From positions 1 through 64,000 of the forward strand of contig CAJQPN010000001.1 of NCBI GenBank assembly GCA_905480195.1: 64,000 bases of DNA, written 5' to 3'. Under the pieces are notes generated by a model, which saw only the letters and a list, made by a program, of their open reading frames with translations, was not told where the DNA came from and did not search any database. The translations under genes were made by a program, and so were the position numbers. The stretch comes from an uncultured Acidimicrobiales bacterium (GTDB taxonomy: Bacteria > Actinomycetota > Acidimicrobiia > Acidimicrobiales > Aldehydirespiratoraceae). Below, piece by piece: positions 7,700-16,891 of the stretch (the first letter of the stretch is position 1; the number at the start of each line of letters is the position of its first letter).

Positions 7700-8349
7700 A
7701 CGATCCCGGCCTCCTGCGCGATCCGGGCGGCTGCAGCCACCACCGCCGCACCATGGACACCCCCCGGGGTGTCGGTGAGTCTCTCGATCGGGCCGCTCAC
7801 CGACACCGCAGCAATCACCGCATCGTTGCGATCGAGAACGGGAGCGCTGACCGACGCGACACCGGCTTCACGCTCGGCCACCGACGCAACCCACCCCTCG
7901 GCGCCGACCTCGCCGGTCAGCACACGACCACCCGAACCCTGGTCGAGCGCCAACACTGCTCCGGTGGAGACAATCGTGCGAAGTCCGTGCGGTGACTGCA
8001 GCGACGCGACACAGACGCGGACGTCGCCATCGCGGACGTAGAGCTGAGCAGACTCACCCGTGGCGTCGCGAAGCTCGGCGAGCGCAGCACGTGCTGCGTC
8101 TGCGAGCGGCCAGCCGGCTGCGGCGCTCGACCCCAAAGCCACGAGGCGCGGGCCGAGAGCGAAGCGTCCGTCGACGGAACGCCGAAGAAGCCCGTGTAGT
8201 TCGAGTGCCGACGCAAGGCGGTGGGCTGTCGCTCGGGAGAGACCCGTGCGCTCAACGAGCTCACCGAGGTTGGCGCCGTTCGGATCGACGGCAGCCAGCA
8301 CGGCGATGGTCTTGTCGATGACGCCAACGCCGCTTACACTCTGTTCCAC
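7696..8349 (-). CDS. IclR-family regulator, NdgR/LtbR type
   Basis: 217 residues: N-terminal winged helix ([16 protein letters not shown], then [14 protein letters not shown] at about 38-51) and a C-terminal IclR effector domain ([36 protein letters not shown]). The motifs and the divergent position next to leuCD match Streptomyces NdgR and Corynebacterium LtbR, regulators of leucine genes. The start is GTG at 8349; TACAAT lies 8 nt upstream and no SD is visible. The start codon lies inside a 15-bp palindrome, which suggests autoregulation. The 3' end overlaps the HExxH peptidase gene by 4 nt. Confidence 0.88.
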   Translation of the reverse strand: MEQSVSGVGVIDKTIAVLAAVDPNGANLGELVERTGLSRATAHRLASALELHGLLRRSVDGRFALGPRLVALGSSAAAGWPLADAARAALAELRDATGESAQLYVRDGDVRVCVASLQSPHGLRTIVSTGAVLALDQGSGGRVLTGEVGAEGWVASVAEREAGVASVSAPVLDRNDAVIAAVSVSGPIERLTDTPGGVHGAAVVAAAARIAQEAGIV

Positions 8350-8362
8350 AATTCAGAATTGT
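8348..8362. promoter_or_regulatory. Palindromic operator candidate between the IclR gene and leuC
   Basis: ACAATTCAGAATTGT is a perfect odd palindrome with 7-bp arms. It covers the GTG start and the TACAAT -10 element (8363-8358) of the IclR gene and lies about 55 bp upstream of leuC. The nearby ACAATCTGAGA (8368-8378) resembles one half-site and could be a second, weaker site. Confidence 0.6.
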
Positions 8363-8417
8363 ATCCCACAATCTGAGACAGTCGTCCACGACGTGGTTCA
8401 CCGCCAGGGAGACCAAG

Positions 8418-9827
8418 ATGTCCGAACCCCGCACCCTCAGCCAGAAAATATGGGATCGCCATGTCGTCACCGCCGGCCTCGGCGGCGATCCTGACCTGCT
8501 CTACATCGATCTCCACCTCATCCACGAGGTCACCTCGCCACAGGCCTTCGATGGACTGCGCCTGACTGGTCGCAGCGTGCGTCGCCCCGACCTCACCGTC
8601 GCTACCGAAGATCACAACACACCGACGATCAATCAGGACCAACCAATCGACGACGAGACCAGCGCGAAACAGATCGAGACGCTGCGGGTGAACACCGAGC
8701 AATTCGGAATCGTCAACTATCCGATGGGCCACGAGAACAACGGCATTGTGCACGTGATGGGCCCCGAGCAGGGCCTCACGCAGCCGGGCATGACCATCGT
8801 GTGCGGTGATTCGCACACCGCAACGCACGGCGCGTTCGGTGCGATTGCGTTCGGCATCGGCACCAGCGAAGTCGAGCACGTCCTCGCAACCCAGACCCTG
8901 CCACAGACAAAACCGGGCACGATGGCGATCACGGTCCATGGCGAACTCGACCCCGGTGTCACCCCGAAGGATGTGATTCTTCACATCATCGGCGTGATCG
9001 GCACCGGCGGCGGGATCGGCAAGATCATCGAGTACCGCGGCGACGTGTTCGAAGAGATGTCGATGGAGGGCCGCATGACGGTCTGCAACATGTCGATCGA
9101 AGGGGGCGCCAAGGCCGGCCTCGTCGCGCCCGACGAAACGACCTTCGCCTACATGAAGGGTCGCCCTCACGCCCCGACCGGCACCGACTGGGACGCCGCC
9201 GTCGCCGACTGGCAGACCCTCGTCACCGACGAGGGTGCTTCGTTTGACGAAGAAGTCGTGATCGACGCAGCCGAGATCAAACCCCAGGTCAGCTGGGGCA
9301 CCAACCCGGCCCAGGTCATGCCGATCGACGGCGTGATCCCCGGGCCGGACGACTTCGACGATCCGAATCTGGCCAACACCGCTGCTCGGGCGCTTGAGTA
9401 CATGGATTTCAAGGCCGGCACGCCGATCAAGAGCGTGGCGGTCGACACCGTCTTCATCGGAAGTTGCACCAACAGCCGTATCGAAGACTTGCGCGCCGCT
9501 GCAGCAGTTGCGAAGGGGCGCACCGTCGCTGAAGGCGTTCGCACCCTGGTCGTGCCCGGCTCCGGAAAAGTCCGAGCCCAGGCCGAGGCCGAGGGCCTCG
9601 ATCAAATCTTTCGCGATGCCGGATTCGACTGGCGCGAGCCGGGCTGTTCTATGTGCTTGGCGATGAACCCCGACAAGCTCCAACCAGGCGAACGCTGCGC
9701 CAGCACCAGCAACCGCAACTTCGAGGGGCGCCAGGGCCGGGGCGGCCGTACGCACCTCGTCTCGCCGCAGGTCGCCGCGGCAACGGCCATCGCGGGTCAC
9801 TTCGCCGCTCCGTCCGACCTCGACTGA
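8418..9827 (+). CDS. leuC: 3-isopropylmalate dehydratase large subunit
   Basis: 469 residues, the usual bacterial LeuC length; aconitase-superfamily subunit binding a [4Fe-4S] cluster. Signatures include [15 protein letters not shown] and the cluster cysteines in [12 protein letters not shown] and [12 protein letters not shown]. With LeuD it isomerises 2- to 3-isopropylmalate and can also process citramalate. AGGGAG lies about 8 nt before the ATG. leuD follows after 81 nt. It is divergent from the IclR gene across a palindrome, so it is probably controlled by that regulator. Confidence 0.96.
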   Translation: MSEPRTLSQKIWDRHVVTAGLGGDPDLLYIDLHLIHEVTSPQAFDGLRLTGRSVRRPDLTVATEDHNTPTINQDQPIDDETSAKQIETLRVNTEQFGIVNYPMGHENNGIVHVMGPEQGLTQPGMTIVCGDSHTATHGAFGAIAFGIGTSEVEHVLATQTLPQTKPGTMAITVHGELDPGVTPKDVILHIIGVIGTGGGIGKIIEYRGDVFEEMSMEGRMTVCNMSIEGGAKAGLVAPDETTFAYMKGRPHAPTGTDWDAAVADWQTLVTDEGASFDEEVVIDAAEIKPQVSWGTNPAQVMPIDGVIPGPDDFDDPNLANTAARALEYMDFKAGTPIKSVAVDTVFIGSCTNSRIEDLRAAAAVAKGRTVAEGVRTLVVPGSGKVRAQAEAEGLDQIFRDAGFDWREPGCSMCLAMNPDKLQPGERCASTSNRNFEGRQGRGGRTHLVSPQVAAATAIAGHFAAPSDLD

Positions 9828-9908
9828 TCACCAACTGCGCCGATCTCTGACTGCTGGGACCGCTCATCCCGATCCCGGAGGTCATCGATCTGAAAAGGAA
9901 CACCGACC

Positions 9909-10502
9909 ATGAAAGCCGTCCGCATCGTCTCGGGGACCGCCGTCCCACTCGACCGCACCGACGTCGACACCGACCAGATCATCCCGTCCGACTGGCTCAA
10001 GCGCGTCGAACGCACCGGGTTCGAGAAGGGTCTCTTCTCGGAATGGCGAGACGACCGCGAGTTCGTGCTCAACCAGGAGCAGTACACCGGCGCCAACATC
10101 TTGATCGGTGGTCTCAACTTCGGTACCGGTTCAAGCCGCGAACACGCCGTGTGGGCGATTCAGCAGTACGGTTTCGACGCTGTCGTCTCGCCGCGCTTCG
10201 CCGACATCTTCCGCAACAACTGCACGAAGAACGGCCTCGTCCCAGTGACGGTGTCCGACGAGTTCAACGCGAAGCTGATGGCTGCGGTCCAAGCCGATCC
10301 GACACTCGAGATCACCATCGACGTCGAGCGTCTCACCGTCGAAGCTCCGGCCATCGGCCTGGAGACGACGTTTCCGCTCGACTCGGCCGTTCAGGAGCGC
10401 TTCCTCGAGGGGCTCGATGACATCGGCCTGACGCTCCGCCACGAATCCGACATCGACTCCTTCGAGGCGGGTCGCAAGCCCTGGATGCCAGCTCAGGCCT
10501 GA
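9909..10502 (+). CDS. leuD: 3-isopropylmalate dehydratase small subunit
   Basis: 197 residues, normal for LeuD. It provides the swivelling domain that completes the LeuCD active site. Characteristic segments are DRTDVDTDQIIPSDWLKR near residues 17-34 and GGLNFGTGSSREHAVWAI near 68-85. AAAGGAAC lies about 10 nt upstream of the ATG. It is co-directional with leuC with an 81-nt gap containing no clear terminator, so it is probably the same transcript. Confidence 0.96.
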   Translation: MKAVRIVSGTAVPLDRTDVDTDQIIPSDWLKRVERTGFEKGLFSEWRDDREFVLNQEQYTGANILIGGLNFGTGSSREHAVWAIQQYGFDAVVSPRFADIFRNNCTKNGLVPVTVSDEFNAKLMAAVQADPTLEITIDVERLTVEAPAIGLETTFPLDSAVQERFLEGLDDIGLTLRHESDIDSFEAGRKPWMPAQA

Positions 10503-10592
10503 CCCACCGGCAAATCTTTGCACCTGGGGAACCAGACGGGGAGTCCGAGCGTCTCACCGTCACCCAAGCCCTGCGAAACCGGAGAACCTAAC

Positions 10593-12965
10593 GTGCGCAG
10601 AATCCTCGTTCCTTTATGCCTCCTGCTGAGCCTGACGCTCCTCACCGCAGCGTGCAGCGATGGGGACCCGGTCACCTCGCCCAGAGACGGCACACCGGCG
10701 ACCAATGATGAGGGTGAGATCATCATTGAGGTCGACGGCGACGAGATCGTGTTGACGTCTGGGCTCTCCGGCTTCGACGACTGCAACACACTGCTCGAAC
10801 ACCTGCGCACGGAGGCCGCCGATCGGGTCACCCCTTGGGGTCTCAACACCGACGGTTGGTACGGGCCGGTTTTCGCTCGCGAGGCAATGGCCGTCGACGA
10901 GGCTTTCGAGAGCGACGATGCAGGCGCCGCCTTCGACATGGCCGACAGCAGCACAGCTTCCACAGCCGGAGACTCGGCGGCACCGGTCGAGGGTGTCGAC
11001 TTCTCGGGTACAAACGTCCAAGAACTCGGCGTCGACGAGGCCGACATCATCAAGACCGACGGCACCCGTATCTTCGTCATCGCCGCCCAGCAACTCATCG
11101 TCGTCGACGCCGTTGCTCGAGAGGTCGTCGGCACACTCGAGCTCCCGGACGACATCTGGCAGGGCGAACTCTTCCTCGACGGTGACGATCTGCTCCTGGT
11201 TAGTTCCGGTTGGGGCGGCAAGGACGCGCTCGAGAGTGTCAACACAGGCAGCGCGAGCGATACCGATGCGGCGTCCATCGCGATCGAAGACTCGATGTAC
11301 GGCGGGAGCAGCATCGTGCGCATCGCTCGGATCCAACTCTCCGGAGACCAGCCCTCACTGATCGGCGAATTGTTTGTCGAGGGTGACTACGTCTCGAGCC
11401 GGGCCATCGACGGAACGGCCCGGGTCATCGTCCGCAGCAACCCGCAGTACAACTTCCCCTTCGTCTATCCCCAAAGCGAGGCAGGCGAGGAGACCGCTGA
11501 GAACGCCAACCGCGCTGCCGTACTCGACTCTGACCTCGACTCCTGGCTCCCGGCGTACGGAATCATCGACGGCAACGGAAACACCACCGAAACCGGTCTG
11601 CTCGCCGACTGTGGCGCCGTCCACGCGCCAACCGAGTTCTCCGGCTTCGGCGTGCTCTCGGTTATCAACATCGGCGTTGGCGGGGATATCACCGACCACA
11701 CGACGACAAGTGTCCTCGCCCCTGGCAGCACGGTGTACGCATCGACGGAGTCGATCTACGTCGCTACCCAAACGTGGCCCGATTTCCGACTCTTCGATGA
11801 CGAGGACACGTGGGAGCGGGTGTGGGATGCCCGCCACACGTCGATCCATCGCTTCGCGCTCTCCGGCGATGATGCTGCGTACATGGCGTCGGGTTCGGTC
11901 GCCGGCGACATCCGCAACCAATTCAACCTGAGCGAGCACAATGGCCACCTCCGGGTCGTGACCACCACGGGTGAGACGTGGGACGAGACCTCCGAAACCC
12001 ACGTCCGTGTGTTGCGCGAAACTGACGGCGAACTCGTCGAGGTCGGCTCGGTCGGCGACATGGGTCGAGGGGAGGCAGTGCAGTCGGTGCGCATGGTCGG
12101 TGATGTCGGCTACGTGGTGACCTTCCGCCAGATCGATCCCTTCTACACGCTCGACCTGAGCGACCCAGAGAACCCTCAGGTCGTGGGCGAATTGAAGATC
12201 CCGGGGTTCTCCAGTTACCTCCACCCGATCGGCGAGGGCCGTGTCCTCGGCGTTGGTTCCGACGGAACCGACGACGGTCGGATCACTGGTTCCAAGGTCT
12301 CGATCTTCGACGTCAGCAACCCGGCCAACCCCAAAGAGGTCGCAATCTGGTCTGCCCCAGGCGGCTGGAACGACGTCGGCTGGGAGCACCGAAGCTTCCT
12401 TTGGTGGGAGGCCGAGCAGATGGCCGTCGTGCCGCTCACGACCTACGACGAGGGTGGCCATTGGGCCGGAGCCATCGTCTTGCAGGTCGACGGCACCGAG
12501 ATCACCGAGGTCGGTCGTATCGATCATGCAGATCCTGGGGCCGAACCCGGTGTCAACGGCTGTCGACGAATCACCGGTGACGACATCCCCGGTTTCGACG
12601 CCGACGACGAGCAGGCTTTCGACTCCGAACTTGAGTGGATCATCGCCTTCGACCAAGAGGGACAGATCCGGTTGTGCGAAGACGGTGAGAAGCCGTCGAC
12701 CACCGGCTTCGACTGCTACGAGGAGCCCTGGCTGCTCGACGAGGCAGAACGCATGAACCTCCCTGTACCCGACGATGCCGGTATCTGGTTGTGCTGGCCG
12801 CGATGGAACCAAATGCCGACCATCGTTCGCACGATGGTCCTTGACGGCGACGAGCTCTGGACTCTCGGTACCGACTGGGGCCACCCCAGCCCAGATGCTC
12901 CCGGGACACTGCAGATCAACGACCTGAACGACCTCGAGCGCCTCGGTCGCATCGTCTTGAACTGA
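10593..12965 (+). CDS. Beta-propeller domain lipoprotein (COG4880-like)
   Basis: 790 residues from the GTG at 10593, which has GGAGAA 7 nt upstream; a longer frame from 10518 adds a non-signal-like segment. The signal peptide ends in the lipobox LLTAAC (C21). LGVDEADIIKTDGTRIFVI (VDEADIIKTDG at about 147-157) is the hallmark of the secreted C-terminal beta-propeller family. Later blades are recognisable from YTLDLSDPENPQVVGELKI and VSIFDVSNPANPKEVAIW. The function of the family is not known; an exported binding or scaffolding role is likely. It is followed by a strong 12-bp hairpin. Confidence 0.85.
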   Translation: MRRILVPLCLLLSLTLLTAACSDGDPVTSPRDGTPATNDEGEIIIEVDGDEIVLTSGLSGFDDCNTLLEHLRTEAADRVTPWGLNTDGWYGPVFAREAMAVDEAFESDDAGAAFDMADSSTASTAGDSAAPVEGVDFSGTNVQELGVDEADIIKTDGTRIFVIAAQQLIVVDAVAREVVGTLELPDDIWQGELFLDGDDLLLVSSGWGGKDALESVNTGSASDTDAASIAIEDSMYGGSSIVRIARIQLSGDQPSLIGELFVEGDYVSSRAIDGTARVIVRSNPQYNFPFVYPQSEAGEETAENANRAAVLDSDLDSWLPAYGIIDGNGNTTETGLLADCGAVHAPTEFSGFGVLSVINIGVGGDITDHTTTSVLAPGSTVYASTESIYVATQTWPDFRLFDDEDTWERVWDARHTSIHRFALSGDDAAYMASGSVAGDIRNQFNLSEHNGHLRVVTTTGETWDETSETHVRVLRETDGELVEVGSVGDMGRGEAVQSVRMVGDVGYVVTFRQIDPFYTLDLSDPENPQVVGELKIPGFSSYLHPIGEGRVLGVGSDGTDDGRITGSKVSIFDVSNPANPKEVAIWSAPGGWNDVGWEHRSFLWWEAEQMAVVPLTTYDEGGHWAGAIVLQVDGTEITEVGRIDHADPGAEPGVNGCRRITGDDIPGFDADDEQAFDSELEWIIAFDQEGQIRLCEDGEKPSTTGFDCYEEPWLLDEAERMNLPVPDDAGIWLCWPRWNQMPTIVRTMVLDGDELWTLGTDWGHPSPDAPGTLQINDLNDLERLGRIVLN

Positions 12966-12977
12966 CCACAGTGACGT

Positions 12978-13007
12978 CGACACCGGGTCCGATGCGACCC
13001 GGTGTCG
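12978..13007 (+). terminator. 12-bp perfect hairpin after the beta-propeller gene
   Basis: CGACACCGGGTC (12978-12989) and GACCCGGTGTCG (12996-13007) are perfect complements around a 6-nt loop, starting 12 nt after the stop at 12965. There is no T-run, as is common for actinobacterial terminators. It ends just before the -10 element of the next gene, so an operator role is possible but less likely. Confidence 0.65.
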
Positions 13008-13009
13008 GC

Positions 13010-13015
13010 TACCGT
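13010..13015 (+). promoter_or_regulatory. Leaderless -10 element of the small anchored protein gene
   Basis: TACCGT lies 6 nt before the ATG at 13022, directly after the hairpin; no Shine-Dalgarno. Confidence 0.5.
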
Positions 13016-13021
13016 CACCTC

Positions 13022-13441
13022 ATGCCCTCAGCGCTCCGACGCCTTCTCCGAATCAGCGGTCTCGGGACCGCAGTTGCGCTCGTATACGGCCTCGCCCGTT
13101 CCACTCGTCGACCCAGTCCACCTGACCCGTCCGGCATTGCCTCGTGGCCGCCGCTCGTCACCGAACCCGAGGTCGAGATCCGAAACGGACCGGTGCGATT
13201 CGCCACGGTACCGGCTGCGAACGAGACCGTTGCTGACGAACGCTCCCAAGCCCCCACAAGTCCGACGTGGGTGGAACCGACCAACGGCATGTGCCCCGAC
13301 TCCCATCCGATCAAGGGCAATGCCGGAAGCATGATCTTCCATGTCCCGGGCGGCAGGTCCTACGAGCGCACACACGCCGAACGCTGCTACTGCACCGCCC
13401 AACACGCCGAAGACGACGGCTTTCGTCAGGCGAAACGCTGA
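13022..13441 (+). CDS. Small membrane-anchored protein with a C-terminal Cys/His domain
   Basis: 139 residues from the ATG at 13022, chosen because TACCGT lies 6 nt upstream; an in-frame start at 12971 would run through the terminator hairpin. The N-terminus has a short hydrophobic segment (ISGLGTAVALVYGLA). The C-terminal 50 residues contain MCPDSHPIKGNAG, MIFHVPGGRSYERTHAER and CYCTAQHAEDDGF. I recognise this as a small actinobacterial domain (annotated elsewhere as a sunset domain) found as a tail on diverse proteins; its function is unknown. It ends directly against the serA stop (TGATCA). Confidence 0.65.
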   Translation: MPSALRRLLRISGLGTAVALVYGLARSTRRPSPPDPSGIASWPPLVTEPEVEIRNGPVRFATVPAANETVADERSQAPTSPTWVEPTNGMCPDSHPIKGNAGSMIFHVPGGRSYERTHAERCYCTAQHAEDDGFRQAKR

Positions 13442-15010
13442 TCAGGACAGCCGGACGGATCGCACCGATCTCACACCCTCGAGACTGCGCAGCGAGTCCT
13501 GCACGCGCTGCGGGACCAACCCGTCGGTGCTGACCACCATCACGGCAACGACCCCGTCATCGTCCTCACCGATGTGCATGTTTGAGATGTTGATCCCTGC
13601 GTCGCCCAGCGCCGTGCCGACGAGTCCAACCATGCCGGGTACGTCGTCGTTGCGAACGAACAGCATGTTCTCGCTCATTCGGATCTCGAGTCGGTGATCG
13701 TCAACCTCGATCAAGCGCGGCTGACCATCGAGCGTCGAGATCGTTCCTGCCACCGCCAGACCACCGCCCTCGACCCGAACGGTGTTGACGTGATCCTTCG
13801 GTGCTGGGCTCGTGATGACCCGGACATCGAGACCGCGAGATTCGGCGAGATCCGCAGCGTTCACATAACTCACCGGGTCGCTGGATGTCTGGCCGAGTAG
13901 ACCCTTCAGGAAACTCAGGCGGCCGAGCGACGCATCGCCCTCCCCCACCTCGCCGCGCAACTCGAGGTCGATGGTCGGCGGCAGGGTGCGGGAAAGACCG
14001 GCGTAGATCCCGCCAAGTGCCTCACAGAGCGGAAGGTGCTCACGCAGCACGCCCGAGGCAGGGCCGGCAGCGACATTCACTGCGAACGGGACGAAGTCAC
14101 CGCCGAGTGCCAGCAGAACCTGCTCGGCGATCTGTTCGCCGGCCCGGTCTTGCGCCTCGCGAGTACTCGCCCCTAGGTGCGGTGTGACCACGATGCCGGG
14201 AACCCCGATCAGCGGGGAATCGGTCGTCGGTTCGTTGTCGAACACGTCGATTGCCGCACCGGCCACCTTGCCCGCACGCACCGCATCAGCGAGCGCTACC
14301 TCATCGATGATCCCGCCACGGGCAACGTTGACAACACGCAGGTTGGGCTTGGCAAGTGCGAGACGATCCTTGTTGATCAGACCGACCGTTTCGGGAGTCT
14401 TGGCGACGTGGACAGTGAGAAAGTCGGCCCTGGCGACCAGATCGTCGAGATCGAGCAGTTCGATGTCGAGGCGTTGGGCTACTGCCGTCGAGACAAAAGG
14501 GTCGTGGGCGACGATTCGCATGCCGAACGCGGCTGCACGCTTCGCCACCAACGTACCGATCCGCCCAAGGCCGATCACCCCGAGCGTCTTGTCGGCGACC
14601 TCAACGCCCTCCCACTGCGAGCGCTCCCACCGTCTGTCGACCAGCGCAGCGTGCGCCTGCGGAATGTTTCGGGCCTGCGCCAACAGCATGGCGAGCGTGT
14701 GTTCTGCAGCCGAGGTGATGTTGGACTCCGGTGCGTTCACGACCATCACGCCACGCTCGGTCGCAGCACGGGTGTCGATGTTGTCGAGTCCGACACCAGC
14801 ACGACCGACCACGAGGAGATCGGTGCCGGCGGCCAGGACAGCCTGGTCGACCTGGGTCACGGAACGAACGATCAGGGCACGAGCACCGGCGACCGCCGCA
14901 ATGATCGCCTCGGGTGAGAGGTCGACTCGGAGATCCACTTCATGACCCGCAGCTCGGAGAGCGTCAAGCCCTGACTCGGCGATTTTTTCGGTGACAAGGA
15001 CCCGGCTCAT
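13442..15010 (-). CDS. serA: D-3-phosphoglycerate dehydrogenase
   Basis: 522 residues, the long actinobacterial SerA form. It catalyses the first step of serine synthesis. The NAD-binding motif is GVIGLGRIG (about 144-152). Catalytic-region signatures include NVARGGIIDEVAL and TPHLGASTREAQDRAG. An intervening domain and a C-terminal ACT domain (about 450-522, DDVPGMVGLVGTALGDAGIN) suggest serine feedback control. GATCCT sits 6 nt before the ATG, a possible weak leaderless -10. SerC is encoded 5 kb away on the other strand. The gene is tail-to-tail with the preceding gene, with no gap. Confidence 0.95.
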   Translation of the reverse strand: MSRVLVTEKIAESGLDALRAAGHEVDLRVDLSPEAIIAAVAGARALIVRSVTQVDQAVLAAGTDLLVVGRAGVGLDNIDTRAATERGVMVVNAPESNITSAAEHTLAMLLAQARNIPQAHAALVDRRWERSQWEGVEVADKTLGVIGLGRIGTLVAKRAAAFGMRIVAHDPFVSTAVAQRLDIELLDLDDLVARADFLTVHVAKTPETVGLINKDRLALAKPNLRVVNVARGGIIDEVALADAVRAGKVAGAAIDVFDNEPTTDSPLIGVPGIVVTPHLGASTREAQDRAGEQIAEQVLLALGGDFVPFAVNVAAGPASGVLREHLPLCEALGGIYAGLSRTLPPTIDLELRGEVGEGDASLGRLSFLKGLLGQTSSDPVSYVNAADLAESRGLDVRVITSPAPKDHVNTVRVEGGGLAVAGTISTLDGQPRLIEVDDHRLEIRMSENMLFVRNDDVPGMVGLVGTALGDAGINISNMHIGEDDDGVVAVMVVSTDGLVPQRVQDSLRSLEGVRSVRSVRLS

Positions 15011-15073
15011 GTGGCCAGGATCGCCCTCAGCTTGCGGCCCACCAACAGGGTTCTGTGAACGCCGCGTGAACGC

Positions 15074-16891
15074 TCAGCCGAGGGCGCGGAACAACATCGC
15101 TGCAGCCTCGTCGCGACGGATTGGCCGTAACGGACAGAACTCGATCTCGGTGCACCCCCGGGTGATACCGGCTGCGGCGATTCGCTCAATGTCTGCTTCG
15201 TTTTCGTTGCCGTCATCGTCGACAAACGTGTCCGTCGTGTCGACCGCAGGCAGGTCAAGCGCTCGAGCGATCATCGAGGCCATCTCCTGACGGGTCAGCA
15301 CCTCGCCGGCACAGAAACGAGCCAGATCACACCCGACCGTGATTCCTGCCACTGCGAGTGCGTTGATGTTGGCCTCGTGCACCGACCCGTCGTCATCGAC
15401 GAACCGGTCGACGCCGGTGGCCGGCACGCCGAACGCTCGAACGAGCAGCGTGGCCGCCTCCCCACGGGTCAGCTCGCGGTCGGGGCAGTAGTCGTCGCGC
15501 CAGGGCGGATTGCAGCCCTGGGTGATCCCTTCGGCTCCGAGCCACGCGATCGCCTGCCCGTAACCATTGGCAGCCGGTACGTCCCAAAAACCTGATGGCG
15601 GGCGCGTCTCCTCGACCGGGGGAGGTACCTGACTCGGCGTCGAGACCTCGTCGGCGAGTGGGATCCCACCCTCGGTGAAGACGCTGCCCGCGTTCCACAG
15701 CATCCATCCCAGTCCGAGCGAGTCGGCCGCATCGATCTGTGCCCGGACCTCCGCCGGCCCGTAACCCCCGAAGTCCTGCAGCCACGGCCGGATGGTCGTG
15801 CGTCCGGCGGTTCGCTCGAGCACATTTCGCATCGACTGGTCGATCACTCCACCCGGATGGTCTTCCGGCGAGGTGTACCCGAACCATCCGGGACCCCAGT
15901 GGTTGGGATAGACCATCGGTGACAGCACATCGGTAACCTCCGCCAGCGCCTCGACCTGATGCCCAATCCCACCATCGTTGGACACCGACGTCACGAAGCC
16001 GAAAATGTCGGCTGCCGTCTGACATCGGGGCCCGACCCGCTCCTTGGCCTCGGCCAGGAATCCGGTGATCGTGGCCACGCGGATTTGTTCGGTGCTTCCA
16101 CCGTCGAAGACGAGAACGGAATGATCGGCGTCGGGGTAACGCACGTAGTCGAACTGGACCTCGTCGACACCAGCCGCGCATGCCTCCTCCGCGAGTTGCA
16201 GCGCGTACTCACGAGCGTTCGGGTCGGTGGCGTCGAGAAAGGTCTGACCGCGGCGAGTGAAGACCTGCCCCCCGGTCGTGCGGACCGCCATGTCGGGAAT
16301 TCGCTTGCCAGCAATGGGATCCTGGAACGCCACAATCCGGGCGATCACATAGATTTCTCGGCGGTGAAGGTCGGTGGTGACGTCGGCGAGATCCCAGCGG
16401 TCGAGGTTCGCACCCGCAGTGATCGCCCAGGACGACGCAGTCTGGGAGAACACTCGGCCCGACTCGTCCTTGAGATCGAGCATGAACGCGTTGATCGATG
16501 TTCGTTCCGCGAGCGCGACGAGATTGTCCCACTGTCGCGTGCCGACCAGCGTGCCTGCGACGTGAATGGCGCGCATGACCGGCGCGCCGAGGACCACATG
16601 AACGCGGTCGCCGGTATCGGTCCACTGAAGCGAACGGCTCGGGAATCGAGGGTGGCGGATCGTGAGCGTTCCGGGGTCAGCGTCACTGATGCTGGCCCGA
16701 CCCCACATGTCGGTGACTCCCGTGCGACTGCCGACCTCGATCGTGGCGTGAGCAAGCGCGACACCTCGGCCGTCGCGAACGTACACGTCGAGTAGTCCAT
16801 CGCCTCGAGTTGCGTCGACCGGCTCGGACCTGACTGCGAACAGCGAGGCGATCATCACCGCCGAAAAGACGAGGCGGTGTCGACGAATCAA
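15074..16891 (-). CDS. Exported TIM-barrel glycoside hydrolase-like protein with S-layer homology repeats
   Basis: 605 residues. A signal peptide (about 1-28) is followed by a carboxypeptidase-regulatory-like beta domain (about 32-95, GVALAHATIEVGSRTG). Next comes a DUF4015-type putative glycoside hydrolase barrel (about 105-400), with VDEVQFDYVRYPD and VLSPMVYPNHWGPGWFG. Three S-layer-homology repeats occupy about 430-605. Each repeat has a Cys pair (GCNPPWRDDYC, GCDLARFC, GCTEIEFC), a style common in Acidimicrobiia. Expected: cell-wall-attached carbohydrate-active enzyme, substrate unknown. It starts with TTG overlapping the stop of the S9 peptidase (TTGA), so it is translationally coupled. 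Confidence 0.8.
   Translation of the reverse strand: MIRRHRLVFSAVMIASLFAVRSEPVDATRGDGLLDVYVRDGRGVALAHATIEVGSRTGVTDMWGRASISDADPGTLTIRHPRFPSRSLQWTDTGDRVHVVLGAPVMRAIHVAGTLVGTRQWDNLVALAERTSINAFMLDLKDESGRVFSQTASSWAITAGANLDRWDLADVTTDLHRREIYVIARIVAFQDPIAGKRIPDMAVRTTGGQVFTRRGQTFLDATDPNAREYALQLAEEACAAGVDEVQFDYVRYPDADHSVLVFDGGSTEQIRVATITGFLAEAKERVGPRCQTAADIFGFVTSVSNDGGIGHQVEALAEVTDVLSPMVYPNHWGPGWFGYTSPEDHPGGVIDQSMRNVLERTAGRTTIRPWLQDFGGYGPAEVRAQIDAADSLGLGWMLWNAGSVFTEGGIPLADEVSTPSQVPPPVEETRPPSGFWDVPAANGYGQAIAWLGAEGITQGCNPPWRDDYCPDRELTRGEAATLLVRAFGVPATGVDRFVDDDGSVHEANINALAVAGITVGCDLARFCAGEVLTRQEMASMIARALDLPAVDTTDTFVDDDGNENEADIERIAAAGITRGCTEIEFCPLRPIRRDEAAAMLFRALG

Noticed and set aside
8334-9800. Minus-strand frame of 488 codons
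   Set aside because: Antisense to leuC, whose cluster cysteines and length are diagnostic.
11355-12983. Minus-strand frame of 542 codons
   Set aside because: Antisense to the beta-propeller lipoprotein gene; no recognisable motif.
12978-13007. 12-bp inverted repeat as a transposon end or attachment site
   Set aside because: No second copy, target duplication or recombinase gene is seen; its position after a stop codon fits a terminator.
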